A stretch of DNA of 64,000 bases. Origin: Serilophus lunatus. Lineage: Eukaryota; Chordata; Aves; Passeriformes; Eurylaimidae. The notes under the pieces are model-generated. The model searched no databases, was not told where the DNA came from, and worked only from the letters and a program-made list of their open reading frames with translations. Shown here piece by piece: positions 37,161-49,590 of this stretch (its first letter is position 1; every line of letters starts with the position of its first letter). Both the position numbers and the translations under genes were made by a program. The stretch spans positions 28,388-92,387 of the forward strand of contig VXBA01001343.1 of assembly GCA_013399895.1 (NCBI GenBank). Reading direction: 5' to 3'.

Positions 37161-40100
37161 TGAGGTTGTTTTTGACAATGACATGGGAGTTTTCATGTAA
37201 ATTTGAATTAACTACAGCATTTGCTATTTTATACACACACATCACCCAGGATTATTTATAATCAAGACAGTTACTGTCAACCAGAGAGCACAACATGATG
37301 AATCCTGTTGCAGAACATGATGTCAGAAAAAGTATGTGCTGGCCAAGCTCTGGAAGTGGACTAGAAGTTTATTCTTTTAAGCCTTAATAAAAAAAAAATA
37401 CATAAAATATACAGCATTTTTAATTCAATGAAATTACTTTTATAATTCAGTAATAAACACTAATTTCAGTGTCATGGTGAAGTGGAGTTGTAAAATTTAC
37501 TGTTGCATCCCACTGATCTTAATGGGTTTAAAGGGAAACAGAGAAAATACCTTGGAGAACTTAACAGGATGTTTGATATCTGCACTATAATAGTGATTCC
37601 TCAAGTTTGCCCAAATTTACAAGTCTACTGATAAAGCAAATAAAAAAACAATACAAACTGCAAAATATGCAAAAGGAAGTACATTGAGCCAAGTAAAGAA
37701 TACAACTCTTAGTTATTTAAATAATTGAATCACTATTTAGAGACAGGAATAAAGATTAGTTAATTGCTGTAAAGAAAGAGCAACAATGAGCTTTACCAAG
37801 TTTTCCCTTCAACTGGATTCTACAAGAAGGAATTAATTGATTTCTCCATATCTGCTTCTTCAAGCAGGGAAAGTAAATGTAAAGGCATATCTTGAACAGA
37901 TTTTCCAATAAGCTCATAAAATTACAACAATACTCGGGACAGATATTAAAGTACATCCACAACTTCTGTGCTTATCCTTTTTTCTGGTTATGTGCACAGT
38001 AAAGGCACATATTGCACAATTGACTGTTCAATATTCTCTTTCATATTGCAAGGAAGTGCAGCAAACAGATCCAATCTTGCACAGAGTCAGCACTAACTCA
38101 GATTAATTGTTGGCAGATGAATTGTGTGTTACCACTGATTGCAAATTGATGAATAATCAAAGACAAGGAATAAGGAAACATAAATTTTCACATAATATAC
38201 TCTGTTCATTAGTGCTGATGGCCATCCTTAGGATCTCTTAATTGTGTTGATAATTCAGGGGATTTTCCTAAAAAATGAAATGTAGTAAATTTTGTACCAA
38301 ATCCCACAGTCCAAATAATAAGCTTTCACTACAACTTCTCACTCATATATTTTACCAACACTCACAAATTCTTGCTGAGCATCATAAAATGCACAGATAA
38401 CAAGGCAGTGTTTCATTTGCATTTTAAAAGCTTTTCTCCTTTTTTCCCTAAAAAACCCCCAAAACCTAAAGAGTCGCTCCAAATCCTCTCCAGAGTAATG
38501 TCCTCTCACATAGGTGAGTCCAGAGGGAAACCTGGTCATTGTAAAAAAGCCTTTACAACTTACTAAAAGTAAGATGGTCAGGCAGGTCTATCATACTACT
38601 GACATTCGAAGGGTGTTTTTTTAATCACACACTGGAAAATCATGGGTTTCTCTCTGAGGTTTTCACATTGTCTCACTGCACAAAAAATAACTTCGTTTTT
38701 TAGTTTCTTAAGCATTAATTTTTTTAATCTTTCAACCTCTCACCTTATGCTCTGCCTCTTGCTACTCTGACCTGCCTTTGGGTATTATTAAAACCAGCGA
38801 AGATTTGGTTCTTTGGAAGATACCAGATTTGAGTGTACATTCATAAAACAGGGCTTCCACCTTTGATCACAAAAATTAAAGAACAAACGTTGTTCCAGGC
38901 TTTGAAATCTTGTTCTTAAGGCAAAAAAATCACCAGTTGCATCTCAGCCCTTTCCACAGTGACCGAGTGTTGAGAATGTCTAGGTGCCAACATTCAGACA
39001 GTTATTTTAAAGATAATAAAATATAAATGGATATCTCTCCTACAGGTCCAAATTCTTATCTTGCTAAGCAAATATTTTGTTAAGGGAGCTCTCTAAGTAT
39101 TTCCACAGGACCACAGGTTCACTGAGCTTGTTCAGGTTATTTAACTCACAGTCCTTTTTTACTGCCATGTTATTACTTTTCCTTAACTGCTAAAAGAAGA
39201 TATAACAAGTGCCATTTTTTAATCTTTGTGAGGCTAGAGGTCTTGGAAGGACCTTTAGGGATTTCATTTTGGGTTTTTTATGGATTTTTAGAACATCTAA
39301 TTTGTCTTTTTTTTATTCAGACTGCTCGTTGAGCTTCAACAAGACCCAGAGTTTATCTGGGAGCCCACCACTAAAGGTGAAACCAGGTGGTTTATTGTAT
39401 AAATTATATACATGGTGGTTTATTATATATGTATTATAAATTCCTGATTGAGATACACATCAGCTGGTATAATACCTAAACTTCAGTGTGCACTCTGGAC
39501 CCATCAGTTCTGACTTCCAAACCAAGGGGACCTTGGTTTGAGTGGAAGTTCTTTTATGGAAGAGCTCAACTACTGCCAGCATATCTTGACTTTGCCAGTC
39601 TTTCCTTGTCAGCAAAAGATCCCATTTAATTACAAGTTCAAGCAATTTCTTCCCTGTTTAAAAATAATCTAATATTCCTACCTTCTGGGGAAAAAAAAAA
39701 TAGTTCTGCTGGAAGCATTCACTGTAAAACTGTTATTTTAATTAGCTCTCCAAAGTTTTGAACTGAATAAATTATTGTTATCCACAGGAAACATTTAACA
39801 TATATTTCTGTTTTCTGCCATAATTAATTTAATCCCCTTCACTCACACTCTCTCCTTTCTCAGCTTTCCACAAACTTAAAGACCATACAAACTGCTGTGA
39901 GAATACTTCTGCCTGAGAGAATAGCAAAGAAATTCTCTGGAACAATCCCTGTGCCTGAGACAAGCAATTTAATGCTTTCACTAAAGCAGGAGAAATGACA
40001 AAAAAACAATTGTTAATATGTATGAGGTACTCAACAGCACACAGTGAACAGTGTAGGTGGGTTTAGACAGAAAAGGGCTAGAGCATCATTCATCTCATCC

Positions 40101-40867
40101 TCAGGTAGACATTTCAAATAGATTTAAAACAGCAGAATCCCTTCCATGAAACATGCAGCTGACTACAAGAAGTCCCAGATGAATAGCACAGATGCAGATG
40201 TCTGGTTTGGAGTTGTCTGAAGTTAAGTAAGGGAAATCCCACACCCTGAGGGCTTACATGACTTTTAGATAAAATAATTGCATGATCTCCCTAAGAAGAA
40301 TTTACAAAACCAAAGAAAGGATTGTCACTCAGAGCTCTAAGGGACACAACTCTTTGGAAAAGTTCCAGGATTCATTTCATGTGTCATGATCTGTAAAGTC
40401 ACAGCTCCTCCCACACCTGTTGCTCAGTGACTCCAGGATCCCTGTTCCCTTCCTCCACTGGTTACATTTCCATGAGGAGCAAAACTCGCTCACACAACTC
40501 TCTGCAAGACATTTGTTTTCACAACAGCTCACTCTCCTCTTTCCCTTCTTACAAGGTGCTTCCTTCCTCTCCAATGAGACCCTTTTTCCACTCTCCAACC
40601 TTATTGATTGTGTTGCTCCTTAACAAATTTTCTGTCCTTCTGTTAATCCTCCAGATTTTCTCTCGTATTTCCATAATTATTTGAGTGTTTGGAGCTTTGT
40701 GGATTTCAGACTTGATGCCTGGAGAGTTGCTCTCTGCTCCCTCTGTTGGAATCCATGGCGAGAAACTCTTGTCTAAAAACAACAGGGCTGAAAATTTATA
40801 AAATGCCAGACTCTACCCCGGACCTGAGAAGTCTGTTTCCCAAGATACTTGGTACCCAATGCTTTCA

Positions 40868-41405
40868 TGGAATCACAGAATCATTTAGGTTGGAAAAGCC
40901 CTCCCAGCCCATGGAGTCCAAGCTGTGCCCCATCCCCACCCTGTCCCCCAGCCCAGAGCCCTGAGTGCCACGTCCATCCTTCCTTGGGCACCTCCAGGGC
41001 TGGGCACTGCCCCCCTCCCTGGGCAGCCCCTGCCAAGGCCTGACACCTCTTTCCAGCCATAAATTCCTCCTCCTGTCCAACCTGACTCTCCCCAGAATTC
41101 CAGGGTCCCCCTGAGTCTCCTTTTCTCCAGGATGAGCCCCCCCAGCTCCCCCAGCCCCTCCTGGTTCTCCAGCTCCTTCCATATTGCTCCGTTCCCTTCC
41201 CTGGACACACTCCAGCCCCTCAATGTCCTGTTTTGAAGTGAGGGGCCCAAAACTGGACACAGCACTCAAGGATTGGCCTCAGCAGTGCCAAGCAGAGAAG
41301 GACAATCCCTTTTCTAGACCTGCTGGTCTCACATTATGTTTTATACAGGCCAGGGGCCATTGGGCTTCTTGCCCACCTGGGCACACTGCTGACTTTCTTC
41401 TAGTT
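40868..41405 (-). mobile_element. CR1 LINE fragment, well preserved
   Basis: The + strand goes from 'aatcacagaatcatttaggt' through 'gcccagagccctgagtgcca', 'ctgggcagcccctgccaagg', 'ctccttttctccaggatgag' and 'gaggggcccaaaactggaca' to 'gcccacctgggcacactgct', that is, the last 540 bases of CR1 in antisense. It shows where the truncated copies at 28096 and 52534 would continue. The frame is interrupted and there is no active protein. Confidence 0.93.
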
Positions 41406-42210
41406 GGTCACAGTTTGGACAGGGTACCTACCTTTAAAAAAAGTGCTTTTTTTTTTTTCCTTTCACATGCCCTAGGTCATACCACAGTTATTTTTAACAG
41501 CTTCCCCTGGCAAACTCCAAAATACATCTCTCAAAATCTCGATCATTCCACATATGACAATGCACGCTATGACTGAATATGAAACAGGCTCCTAAACTGG
41601 TGCTGTGATGAATCCTTTATCTTGCCTCAGGCCTTGTTACCTGCAGGTAGCAAACATTTAAATACCAAGCTGATGAAATCCCTGGTTAGAGCCTTTCCAT
41701 GTCAAATCCACTGTAAATATTAGGCTTTTGCTGATGCTAAATAGCCTAAACCCTGAGTCAGCTCTCAAAACTCTACAGCTCATAAGGGATCAGGCTGTAC
41801 TTAGTATCTCCACATTTGTATCTGAGTTGACTTACAGCTCACATTAAGTAAATATATTCTTAGCTCTGCCCATCAAACTCTGTTAAGAAGCACAGAAGCC
41901 CTGATGAAACCTGTGCAGTAACTTTAGCCCTGCTCATCATCTGACTTATTTACTGTTGCTAGGTAAAGTCATTTTCTGAAAAGCTGAGGGAAAAAAATCA
42001 CCCCTCAACAACTGAAGGCAAAATTCATGCAGGAAAATGCAGAGGGACAGGATGAGTCAGGGGACCAGTGTGAAAATCTTTTGCAGCTGTGCCAGCAATG
42101 TAGAATATTGTTCCCAGGCCAACAGAGACTTTATGTTAATGCTGTTATGTTCACCAAGAGGTGCTGTAAAGGGTGTTGGCAAGCTTTGGTTCAACCATCA
42201 TCACAATAAG

Positions 42211-42261
42211 GTGGCTGAGGCCACTCTGTCTTAGATTAAAGCCTTAGTTGAAACTAAGACA
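42211..42261. repeat. Two adjacent perfect hairpins
   Basis: GTGGC-TGAG-GCCAC (42211-42224) is followed directly by TGTCTTAG (42227-42234) pairing with CTAAGACA (42254-42261). A competing inner stem, CTTAGTT with AACTAAG, uses the same right arm. No T run follows and the host is a eukaryote, so a terminator is not implied. It may be chance or the end of a lost DNA element. Confidence 0.4.
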
Positions 42262-44069
42262 GTGAACAACTTAGCCCTGCAAATATAAACGGTCCCTCCA
42301 AGAAATATCTACCAGGGGAACATGGAAAGGATGGATTTTTTGCTTTCATGTGTCCTGGAGAGCAAAAAAAGAGGTCAGGGGGTATAGGTCTGGGATTTAT
42401 GCACCTAAACAGGCTCAGAATTACAACATTCCCAGCTGGTGCTGAAAAACAGATGAGAATTTCCATACCAACCTTTCTTTCATTTATACATTTGCAAGCT
42501 TGAGTTAGAAACATCAAGAAGAAAAGTCATCTTGTCTGAAGGCAAGATAATGAATTCTATCATGCATCTTTCATTTACATTCGGTGATTTGATGTTTAAA
42601 AAATACATCAACCTCAATTATTCCACAGGCAATATGGACACATAGAAATCCTACTCCCACACAACTCATTTGGAGGCCAGCAATATTTATGAGTAAAAAA
42701 CCTTAGCAGAATTTAAACAAACACGCTTTTTCTGGGTGCAACTTTACATGTATTCTATTTTTTGATAAATTAACCTCAGCAGTAACAACAAGAGATGCAG
42801 TGAGCTGAGTGCTCAGCTGTTGAAAATCAATTCCATGGACTAAAGCAATTGGAATGACCTAAACATGTGGCCCTGACAGGTAATCCCTTCAAATCAAGAA
42901 CCACTTCATATTTGTGAGATATAGCCAGGTGAAATCTACTAAAATGAGATATCTGTATTTTGAAAAATCAAATTTCTTCTTACTAAAGAGATTATTTCTC
43001 TTTCTAGGTCAAGAATTTTATAGCATTAAGTCCAAGCATTTTTTCTTTTGCCAGTTTAAGATCTTCCATGAATCCATTAGGCAGAAAAAAACTACCACAG
43101 CAGTATGAAAAGACCCTGCTCAGGCTTTCACCCCTCCTAAGGAATAAAGAGATCCATGGATCCAAAGACTTTCTTCACTAGTAAAAACATTCAATTTTTA
43201 TTTGTAAGAAAGCTTTCACATGGCAGAGTACACAGACAATATAATTGTTCACATTCCTGTCAGATGAAGAAAAATCACGACCATTCTTGTTTTTGTCAGC
43301 ATATCCACTGATATATTGAGATTTTCTCAACAAGGGCACTCAGAATTCTCAGGATACATTCAGGCCCCCTCTTCCCTGCTCATTGCTCTGTGTGCTCTGA
43401 AAGAATTATATCTGATATTTGCAGATTTTGCTACAACCATTTCTTCCCCTCTTGAATTCATTGCACAACTATCATTTAGACTAAAACGACCTCGTACAGA
43501 AAAACAGGGAAAGCAAATCAACTCTCAACGACTTATAAAATAATACTAAAATCAAAACAGGTGATCAGCCTCTTATTCAGACTCATAATGCTCAGCACAC
43601 CCAAGGCATGTACCTCTCATTTCTGCTCCTCCCCATCACTCCACTAATTCTCTTTACACCCAGGTACAAGAGAACTTTAATTGGATTTAAAAGAATTAAT
43701 CAGTTAATAAACCACCAAAAATCCCATCCCATTATTTATCCCATAGTTACACCTAATGTTTTAGTTCCCAGCAGGCAGGAACAATGAAGACAAACCAGAT
43801 TCTTTATCACAATCTCCCTCATAAGTCTGATAAATGAAAGCCTGAACTGATGTGCACAGTTACAGCCTCTTCTTCGAGCAAGAAAATCTGTTCCCTCCTG
43901 AATGGAACTGCTGGAATGGATATTAACCATAATCCTTTCCTCTAAATATGTAGAACTCTGTTATTAATCACTGCAGAAAATCCCTGCATGGTTAAGGTGT
44001 GATTCAGAAAATATAACTTATCTGCTCTTCACATAAGCCTAATAAAACATGAGCACTTGTGGAAAGGAA

Positions 44070-44235
44070 TTTTATATATTTATATATACATGTAGACACA
44101 CACATATATATATATTATATATAATACATATTTATATAAATAAATATATACACATATTTATCTCATATCTCAATATATACATATATATAATCATATTAAG
44201 TATAAACACACACACACATATATATATGAGATATT
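44070..44235. repeat. Long (TA/CA)n microsatellite
   Basis: About 165 bases made almost only of TA, TG/CA and ATAA steps, with (CA)5 near 44208-44218 and several (TA)4-6 blocks. It lies directly beyond the 3' edge of the candidate exon at 44288-44514. Confidence 0.9.
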
Positions 44236-44287
44236 TTGTCTATTCCAGCCTGATACGATATAGGAACAATCTGGAAGAACAACAACA

Positions 44288-44514
44288 TCAAAATCTCACA
44301 GGCCCTGTTTTAAAGCATAGAGAGCAAGATGAAAGTGTATCCTGAGTAAACTGAGTGTCTGTGTATGCAATAATTATTTGATTTCTGAAGCACATGAAGT
44401 AGAATACAATGCTGCAAATTGCAGCACCCAACAAAAGCACCATGAAGCCCAAGATGTTTTGATCAATCCCTTCAAACAGCTTCTTCTCATGATGAACTTC
44501 CAACTCTGTCACTT
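44288..44514 (-). CDS. Possible terminal exon of a membrane protein, unrecognised
   Basis: What is seen on the - strand: a T-rich stretch ending GTACAG gives an acceptor at 44516-44515, followed by an open frame of 75 codons to a TGA at 44290-44288. The implied intron phase is 1. The peptide begins with a charged stretch (ELEVHHEKKLFEGIDQN), then a hydrophobic segment of about 22 residues (ILGFMVLLLGAAICSIVF…), an FRNQ boundary and a tail of about 30 residues. This is the layout of a single-pass receptor tail, and phase-1 introns are usual in extracellular modules. Limits: the family is not recognised, hydrophobic runs arise easily in T-rich DNA, no AATAAA lies just downstream, and no upstream exon was found. 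A faint resemblance to the membrane-proximal part of IL-1 receptor family proteins is too weak to use. Confidence 0.2.
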
Positions 44515-45699
44515 CTGTACAAAACAACACTGTGTTTCAGGTGGTGACACGTGTCAGGGATGATGCTCAGGGGATACAGCATTAAAATGAATGGATTAAA
44601 ATTAAAAACCTTAAAAGGTGTAGGAGGGAGGTAAGGAGGCAAGGAAGGAGGTTAAGCAGCTGCATTTCAGGAATGATGCTCAAAAGTCTGTTTTGGTCAA
44701 CCTTTTAAGGCTTCAACGAGCACTGAATCACACTCCTAAGAGATGTATATGCTGTGAAATCTGTGGAGATATTTTTATAGGCATACTGAAAGGTATTATT
44801 AGTTTACATTCTAATCTTTACTAAGTATTTCAGAAATACAATCTAATGAATAACAGAGGGCTGTGTTTTCACACCATAATTGCATTAAGTGTAATTCAAC
44901 CCTGTTGTCTCCTCACCAGATGGTGCACTGGTAGAATTTAGTGGGTATATAAATGATGGATTTGGACTGAAATAAAATCAACCTTTGCTTGTGAAATACA
45001 TTTTACATTCCACTACTGATTTCAGGACAAAACTCTGAAATGTAAAAGCTGGAAAATCAGCAGAGGGAAACAACAAAGGAGTGTTAGAGAGCCATACAAA
45101 TGAATCATTGCAATTCATGTTCTTCATATAACACACTTTTCTGCCTGCTCAGCTCTCACTGATGTAGTGAGAGTGGGAGACATAAAATTACTATTTATGA
45201 AATTTGTGGAGAGCACAATGAATGGTAAATAATACTGAGGACTGAGCAGTTGGACAAAGCAATCTGATTTGCTTGTTAAGCTGAACATATTTAAGTATTA
45301 TGCAGGTAAAGAGTGGAAAAAAACAATGTTACAGGAGCTAAACTTGTATTGTTCTGCTAGTAAAACTTGAAAGACCTTGAGAACAGACACTGGAGTCTTG
45401 ACTGGAACAACTTGTGCAACAATCTCAAGGTCACAGGAGTCACAGAGCTCGACAAAATAACCCACGGTGTTTGTGTTTCCACGGGGGGAAGGAGCAAAAA
45501 GATGATTTTACAACGGCAGTGGCAAGAGGGATCTGGGCTTGTTATGATCAGCTCTATGGGCCACATTCCAGAGAGAGGAAATGGAAAGTGGGAGAGTGCT
45601 ACAGGAAAAATAAATATCCCCAGTGGCTGGAAAAACAACTGCACAGTTTAAAACATGGGATTTTGACATTTATTGAGGAGAATATTAGACAAACCCACT

Positions 45700-45920
45700 T
45701 AGCCACCTTTCATAGAGCATTCCTTCCAGCCCTTTCACCACCTTTTTTGTCCTCCTTTGGATCTTTTCAAAGACTTTCCCATCCTTCTTAAATTGTGAGG
45801 CCCAGAATTGTACATTCCAGGTGAGGCTGCACCAAAACTGAATATAGTGGGATAATCTTCTCTTTTGACCATCTGGTTTTGCTGTATTTGGTGCATCAAG
45901 AGCCCCAACTACTGCTCCTA
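45700..45920 (-). mobile_element. CR1 LINE ORF2 C-terminal fragment, old
   Basis: The - strand frame 45685-45966 reads VQFWASQFKKDGKVFEKI, then QRRTKKVVKGLEGM and LYERWL. This is the C-terminal end of CR1 ORF2 (usual form VQFWAPQFKKD…QRRATKMIKGLEHLPYEERL). Divergence is clear and no 3' end is present, so it is an old internal remnant. Confidence 0.85.
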
Positions 45921-48636
45921 AATATCTTGAAGGTGAGAAAATAATTGATAATAAAGGAAACTTCATCTAGTGCTAATGGGTCTGATGAATGATATATAAA
46001 TAAATTCACAGCAGATTTAAGACACATATTTCTAACAGAAGTGTGACCAATCATGTGTGAAAAATAACATGATGCCTTCCATTCACAAGAACATTTATTT
46101 AGGAGGATTGTTTGGAATATGTGCTTTAATGAAAAAACTATGATTCAATCATTTTCCTCAGCTTCTAACGCTTCTAATTATTAATTATTTAATTATTAAT
46201 GCTTTTAAATTGGGTAAAATTATTTGATAAATGTTTAAAAGGATGAAATATTAGATTTTTGGTTGAACTTCTTATACCTTAAAATCTCAGGATGGCATTC
46301 ATGGACCAAAGGTAGCTGAGATAGCTGAGATGATGCTCTTCTGGAGACAGAAATCAATGCAGAGATGTTACTTTTGAAATAAATTATCTGTGTTACATTT
46401 TTTCCCCCATAACAACGTATGGCTTTCCCCTATTTCCTCATCTGTAAGATCCAGTTTTTCCATAAAAGAAAATAATAGGGACAATATCTATCATTTTCTC
46501 TCCCTTGGTTATTATTCATAGAATCACCTTCAATGAAATCCATTTAATTTTAACTACAAATGATAGTCACCACTGAAGTTGAGATTTAGACCCATAGTAC
46601 CCTTAACTCCTTAAGCACAAAGGTCTGGAGGATTTGGCTGTTAATCCTGGGAAAATGACAGCCATAAAAATGTTGACTCACCCCACAGATCCATCCATAA
46701 CCCCACCATTAGGCTGTTGACACCAGGAACAACACTCTGTGTGTGGGTTGTGCGTGTGCAAACGAGCACAAAACCACAGCTGGTATTTCTAATTCTCTCC
46801 AACCCAAGAGAGACATGATCTCAGAACTATCTGAGATAATTACACAAGATAAATCAAACCCAAATACTGAATTTCCAAGTGGGAAAAAAAGAAATCTTTA
46901 ATGTGTCACATGTAACTGTTGAAACATTTACTTTCCATCTGTGTACTCTCTAATTTTTCTTGTCACATATTCTAATTATGAATAATGCTCATAACCCAAC
47001 ACGTGTTTACACCTCTTCCATCCTCTGCTCCAAACCCTGCTGAGAGTACAGAAACTTGTTACTCCTGCATCCTGTGTAGAGAAATCACATAATAATGCAA
47101 CTTGTGATGGCATAACTCAATTTTTTGGTCACATAACTCGATTTGTGATCACATAATAACTCGACTTGCAACTTCAGCAGGCATAAAACCCCAAAATGCT
47201 TCTGTATTACAAAGAACACTGCCAAAAACTATTTTCTATGGGCAGAGTGGGTACTACATGAGAAATTGCTTTTTGAATAAATGGTCTTTCTTTCCCTGAT
47301 TTACCACCATACAAAGAAAAACATCACTTCTCTCCCATATTGCATTTCAAGACAGACTCCGTTATATTATATTCCATGATAGGATGGAATGCTTGTAATT
47401 ACAGCCTTAAATCCAGAATGGAGCTACTTTTGTTACAGAGAATGCAATTCACAAGAATTTTGACAATAGCGACAGTGAGAAAATCTCTTTTCTCACAATC
47501 CCTGTTGCAGCATTTCTTCTTTGCCCAATGCAAGACACAGAGGCTTTGCAGCACAAGACGGACTTGGAGATTTCTGAAGAGCCTTATGTGTGAGAGAAGA
47601 GGAATTCAAAGGGTGGGAGATGGAAGGAAGTGATAAAGAGTTGTGGCTAGAGCTTTTTTTATATTAAATGCAACCCTGTGAGCCATTGATTCATAAACAA
47701 CTCTCATATTGTATACAAAAAGTAATTAACAGAAAAAGCAGGCTGAACATAAATTCTTCTGTATTTCCAGTTGTGAATTTACCTGGTGCTGAGTAGAATT
47801 AATCCAGTTTGTTTTGCTTACATTCATAGTTCAATTTATTTTTAACTATTTTTGATCATGTGTCAAGCAGCCTGTTGTATGAAGATTTCTAGAATGGAAT
47901 AGGACATAGATTCTGCAGACAGCTTTGAAACACTGGTATCAGCTGTAATATCTGTGGTGCACAGATACTGTACAACTGCCTATTACACATCTATATCCCC
48001 ATATAGAGAAACAAACATCATTTTGCCTTGTTTTCTCCAAGTCATAGATAGAAGAAGTGCAATCACAGAGTGAACTAAAGCCTGACCTCCTGACTCACTG
48101 AATCAATATGAGCCACATTTTGCCCCGAGAAATTCACCCAGGTCTCCTATTAAAACATGAAGAGTCACTGAACTCTGATGTCTGGCTACAGGACTTTATT
48201 TGGAACCAAACCTCAGATGTGAAATGATTCCATGGGTTACATTGCTTACATTTTTCTCTCCATGTGTGTTCCACTAGGCAGGAAGAAGTCTCTTGTTTAG
48301 CACCTCTAAATAAAGATGCTGAATAAGTGACAGCTTATTTATGAAATATTGTATCGTTTGGTATAACTACAGCTGGCACAGAAATCCCTTCAACATATGT
48401 GATTGTTTGCAAACCTGTCCAGTGAAGGTGAAAACAATAATATGTTTTTCCTTTAACCTTTTGCACCTGAAAAATGTCGGATGTAAAGCACAAAGTTGTA
48501 CAAGTCATATTTTTTTCATATACTCTGCTTAAAATAGGCAGAGAAAATTTGTATCATATTATAAGCACGCATATAAGCAGTTTTCACTGCATTGCTGTTT
48601 TTTTAAGTGAGAGATGTTATATAAGTCCTTAAGATC
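45921..48636. other. Unique AT-rich DNA
   Basis: No element or exon recognised. It includes a TAATTATTAATT-rich patch near 46175-46205, a short TAGCTGAGA duplication near 46312-46329 and a four-copy imperfect repeat at 47086-47170. Confidence 0.5.
47086..47170. repeat. Four imperfect copies of a ~20-bp unit
   Basis: The unit CACATAACTCGATTTGTGAT occurs in four neighbouring variants starting near 47086, 47111, 47130 and 47150. They differ by small insertions (TAATAA for TAA) and substitutions. It contains CpG in an otherwise CpG-poor region. It is a small diverged tandem array rather than a satellite. Confidence 0.65.
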
Positions 48637-48915
48637 AGAGAATTAGAGAATGGTTTGCTTTGGAAGGGACCTTAAAGATCATCCAGTTCCAACCCCCTGC
48701 CATGGACAGGGACACCTCCCACTGTCCCAGGGGGCTCCAACCTGCCCTTGGACACTCCCAGGGATCCAGGGGCAGCCACAGCTTCTCTGGGAATTCCAGC
48801 CCAGGCCCTCCCCACCCTCCCAGCCAGGAATCCCTTCCCAATATCCCATCTAAGCTGCTCTCCTTCAGTTTGAAGCCATTCCCCCTTGTCCTGCCACCAC
48901 AGTGCATTTTCACAA
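48637..48915 (-). mobile_element. CR1 LINE 3' fragment
   Basis: The + strand shows 'agagaatggtttgctttgga', 'gggaccttaaagatcatcca', 'gttccaaccccctgccatgg', 'cagccacagcttctctggga' and 'cattcccccttgtcctgcca', an antisense CR1 3' region with well-kept motifs. It is 5'-truncated near 48915. Confidence 0.92.
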
Positions 48916-49483
48916 CACACCAGAGCCCTGTGGTCACTTAAGAATGTCTTTAGCCCTAAGTTGACAGGCAAATTGGTAAACCACAAGTAAACCATTTGCC
49001 CTTAGAAACACATTTAGGGACAAATTAAGTGCAAACCAGCCATGCAAGCTGAGAGGCAAACTCCAACTCTGCCCAGAGCTGGGGCAGGACACCCAAAGCT
49101 GCTCTTGCCTGACGAGCAGACAAGCCCCACTGAGCTTTGCTTAAGCCAGCTCTCTGCAGTACATCCCATCTGCTGGCCCAACGTTCACATACAACCCTAC
49201 ACCAGGCAAATAAGAGGGTTATGTCCCTCCTGTGTGTCTGCTACAATCACCTGCTGGCAGAGCAGATGGGATTTGTTGCCAGCTTGAGCCTATGTAAACC
49301 ACCTGCCTGACAAAGCTGGGTCTGAGGGGGGTCACTGCCATCTGAGCATAAAGCTGAGCTTTAGCTTGCAGTGCTGTGTGGGAGACTTCCTTCTCACTGA
49401 GCAATTCCTTTGCAGGAGATATGATTTTCCCGTGGTTGTGTATCCAATGAGTGACAGAGCTGGAAAAAAGAGTCCAGGGAGTC
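48916..49483. other. Unique non-coding spacer
   Basis: No exon or element recognised between two antisense CR1 fragments. Confidence 0.5.
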
Positions 49484-49590
49484 CCACAGAATTACAGGAT
49501 GGGGCAAGTTGGAAGAGACCACAGTGGGTCGTCTGGTCCAAACCCAAGCAGGGTCACCCTAGAGCACATTGCTAGGACATCCCGGATCGA
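49484..49590 (-). mobile_element. CR1 LINE 3' tail
   Basis: The + strand contains 'agaattacaggatggggcaa', 'gttggaagagaccacagtgg' and 'gcagggtcaccctagagcac'. This is the reverse complement of the CR1 subtype whose sense form is seen at 1572 and 20281. About 105 bases remain. Confidence 0.75.

Larger units (their letters stand above)
34293..40867. other. Unique AT-rich DNA, the longest repeat-poor stretch
   Basis: 6.6 kb without a recognisable mobile element, the longest such interval here. It holds a CTTTG-type microsatellite (36445-36478) and a near-palindromic TAATTA site at 37146-37160. From 36.8 to 38.3 kb it is especially AT-rich. In bird genomes, long CR1-free intervals sometimes hold conserved regulatory DNA; that is only a possibility here. 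No exon recognised. Confidence 0.5.
41406..45699. other. Unique AT-rich DNA
   Basis: 4.3 kb without mobile elements. It contains two adjacent small hairpins (42211-42261), a large TA/CA microsatellite (44070-44235) and the candidate exon at 44288-44514 on the - strand. The rest shows no exon or RNA gene. Confidence 0.5.

Noticed and set aside
40865..41269. Frames of 109-134 codons on the - strand
   Set aside because: They are in-sense translations of the degenerate CR1 3' region, not an independent gene.
42211..42261. Rho-independent terminator
   Set aside because: The hairpins lack a T run and bacterial terminators do not apply to this genome.
47086..47170. CRISPR-like short repeats
   Set aside because: The units are directly adjacent and diverged, with no spacers, and the host is a vertebrate.
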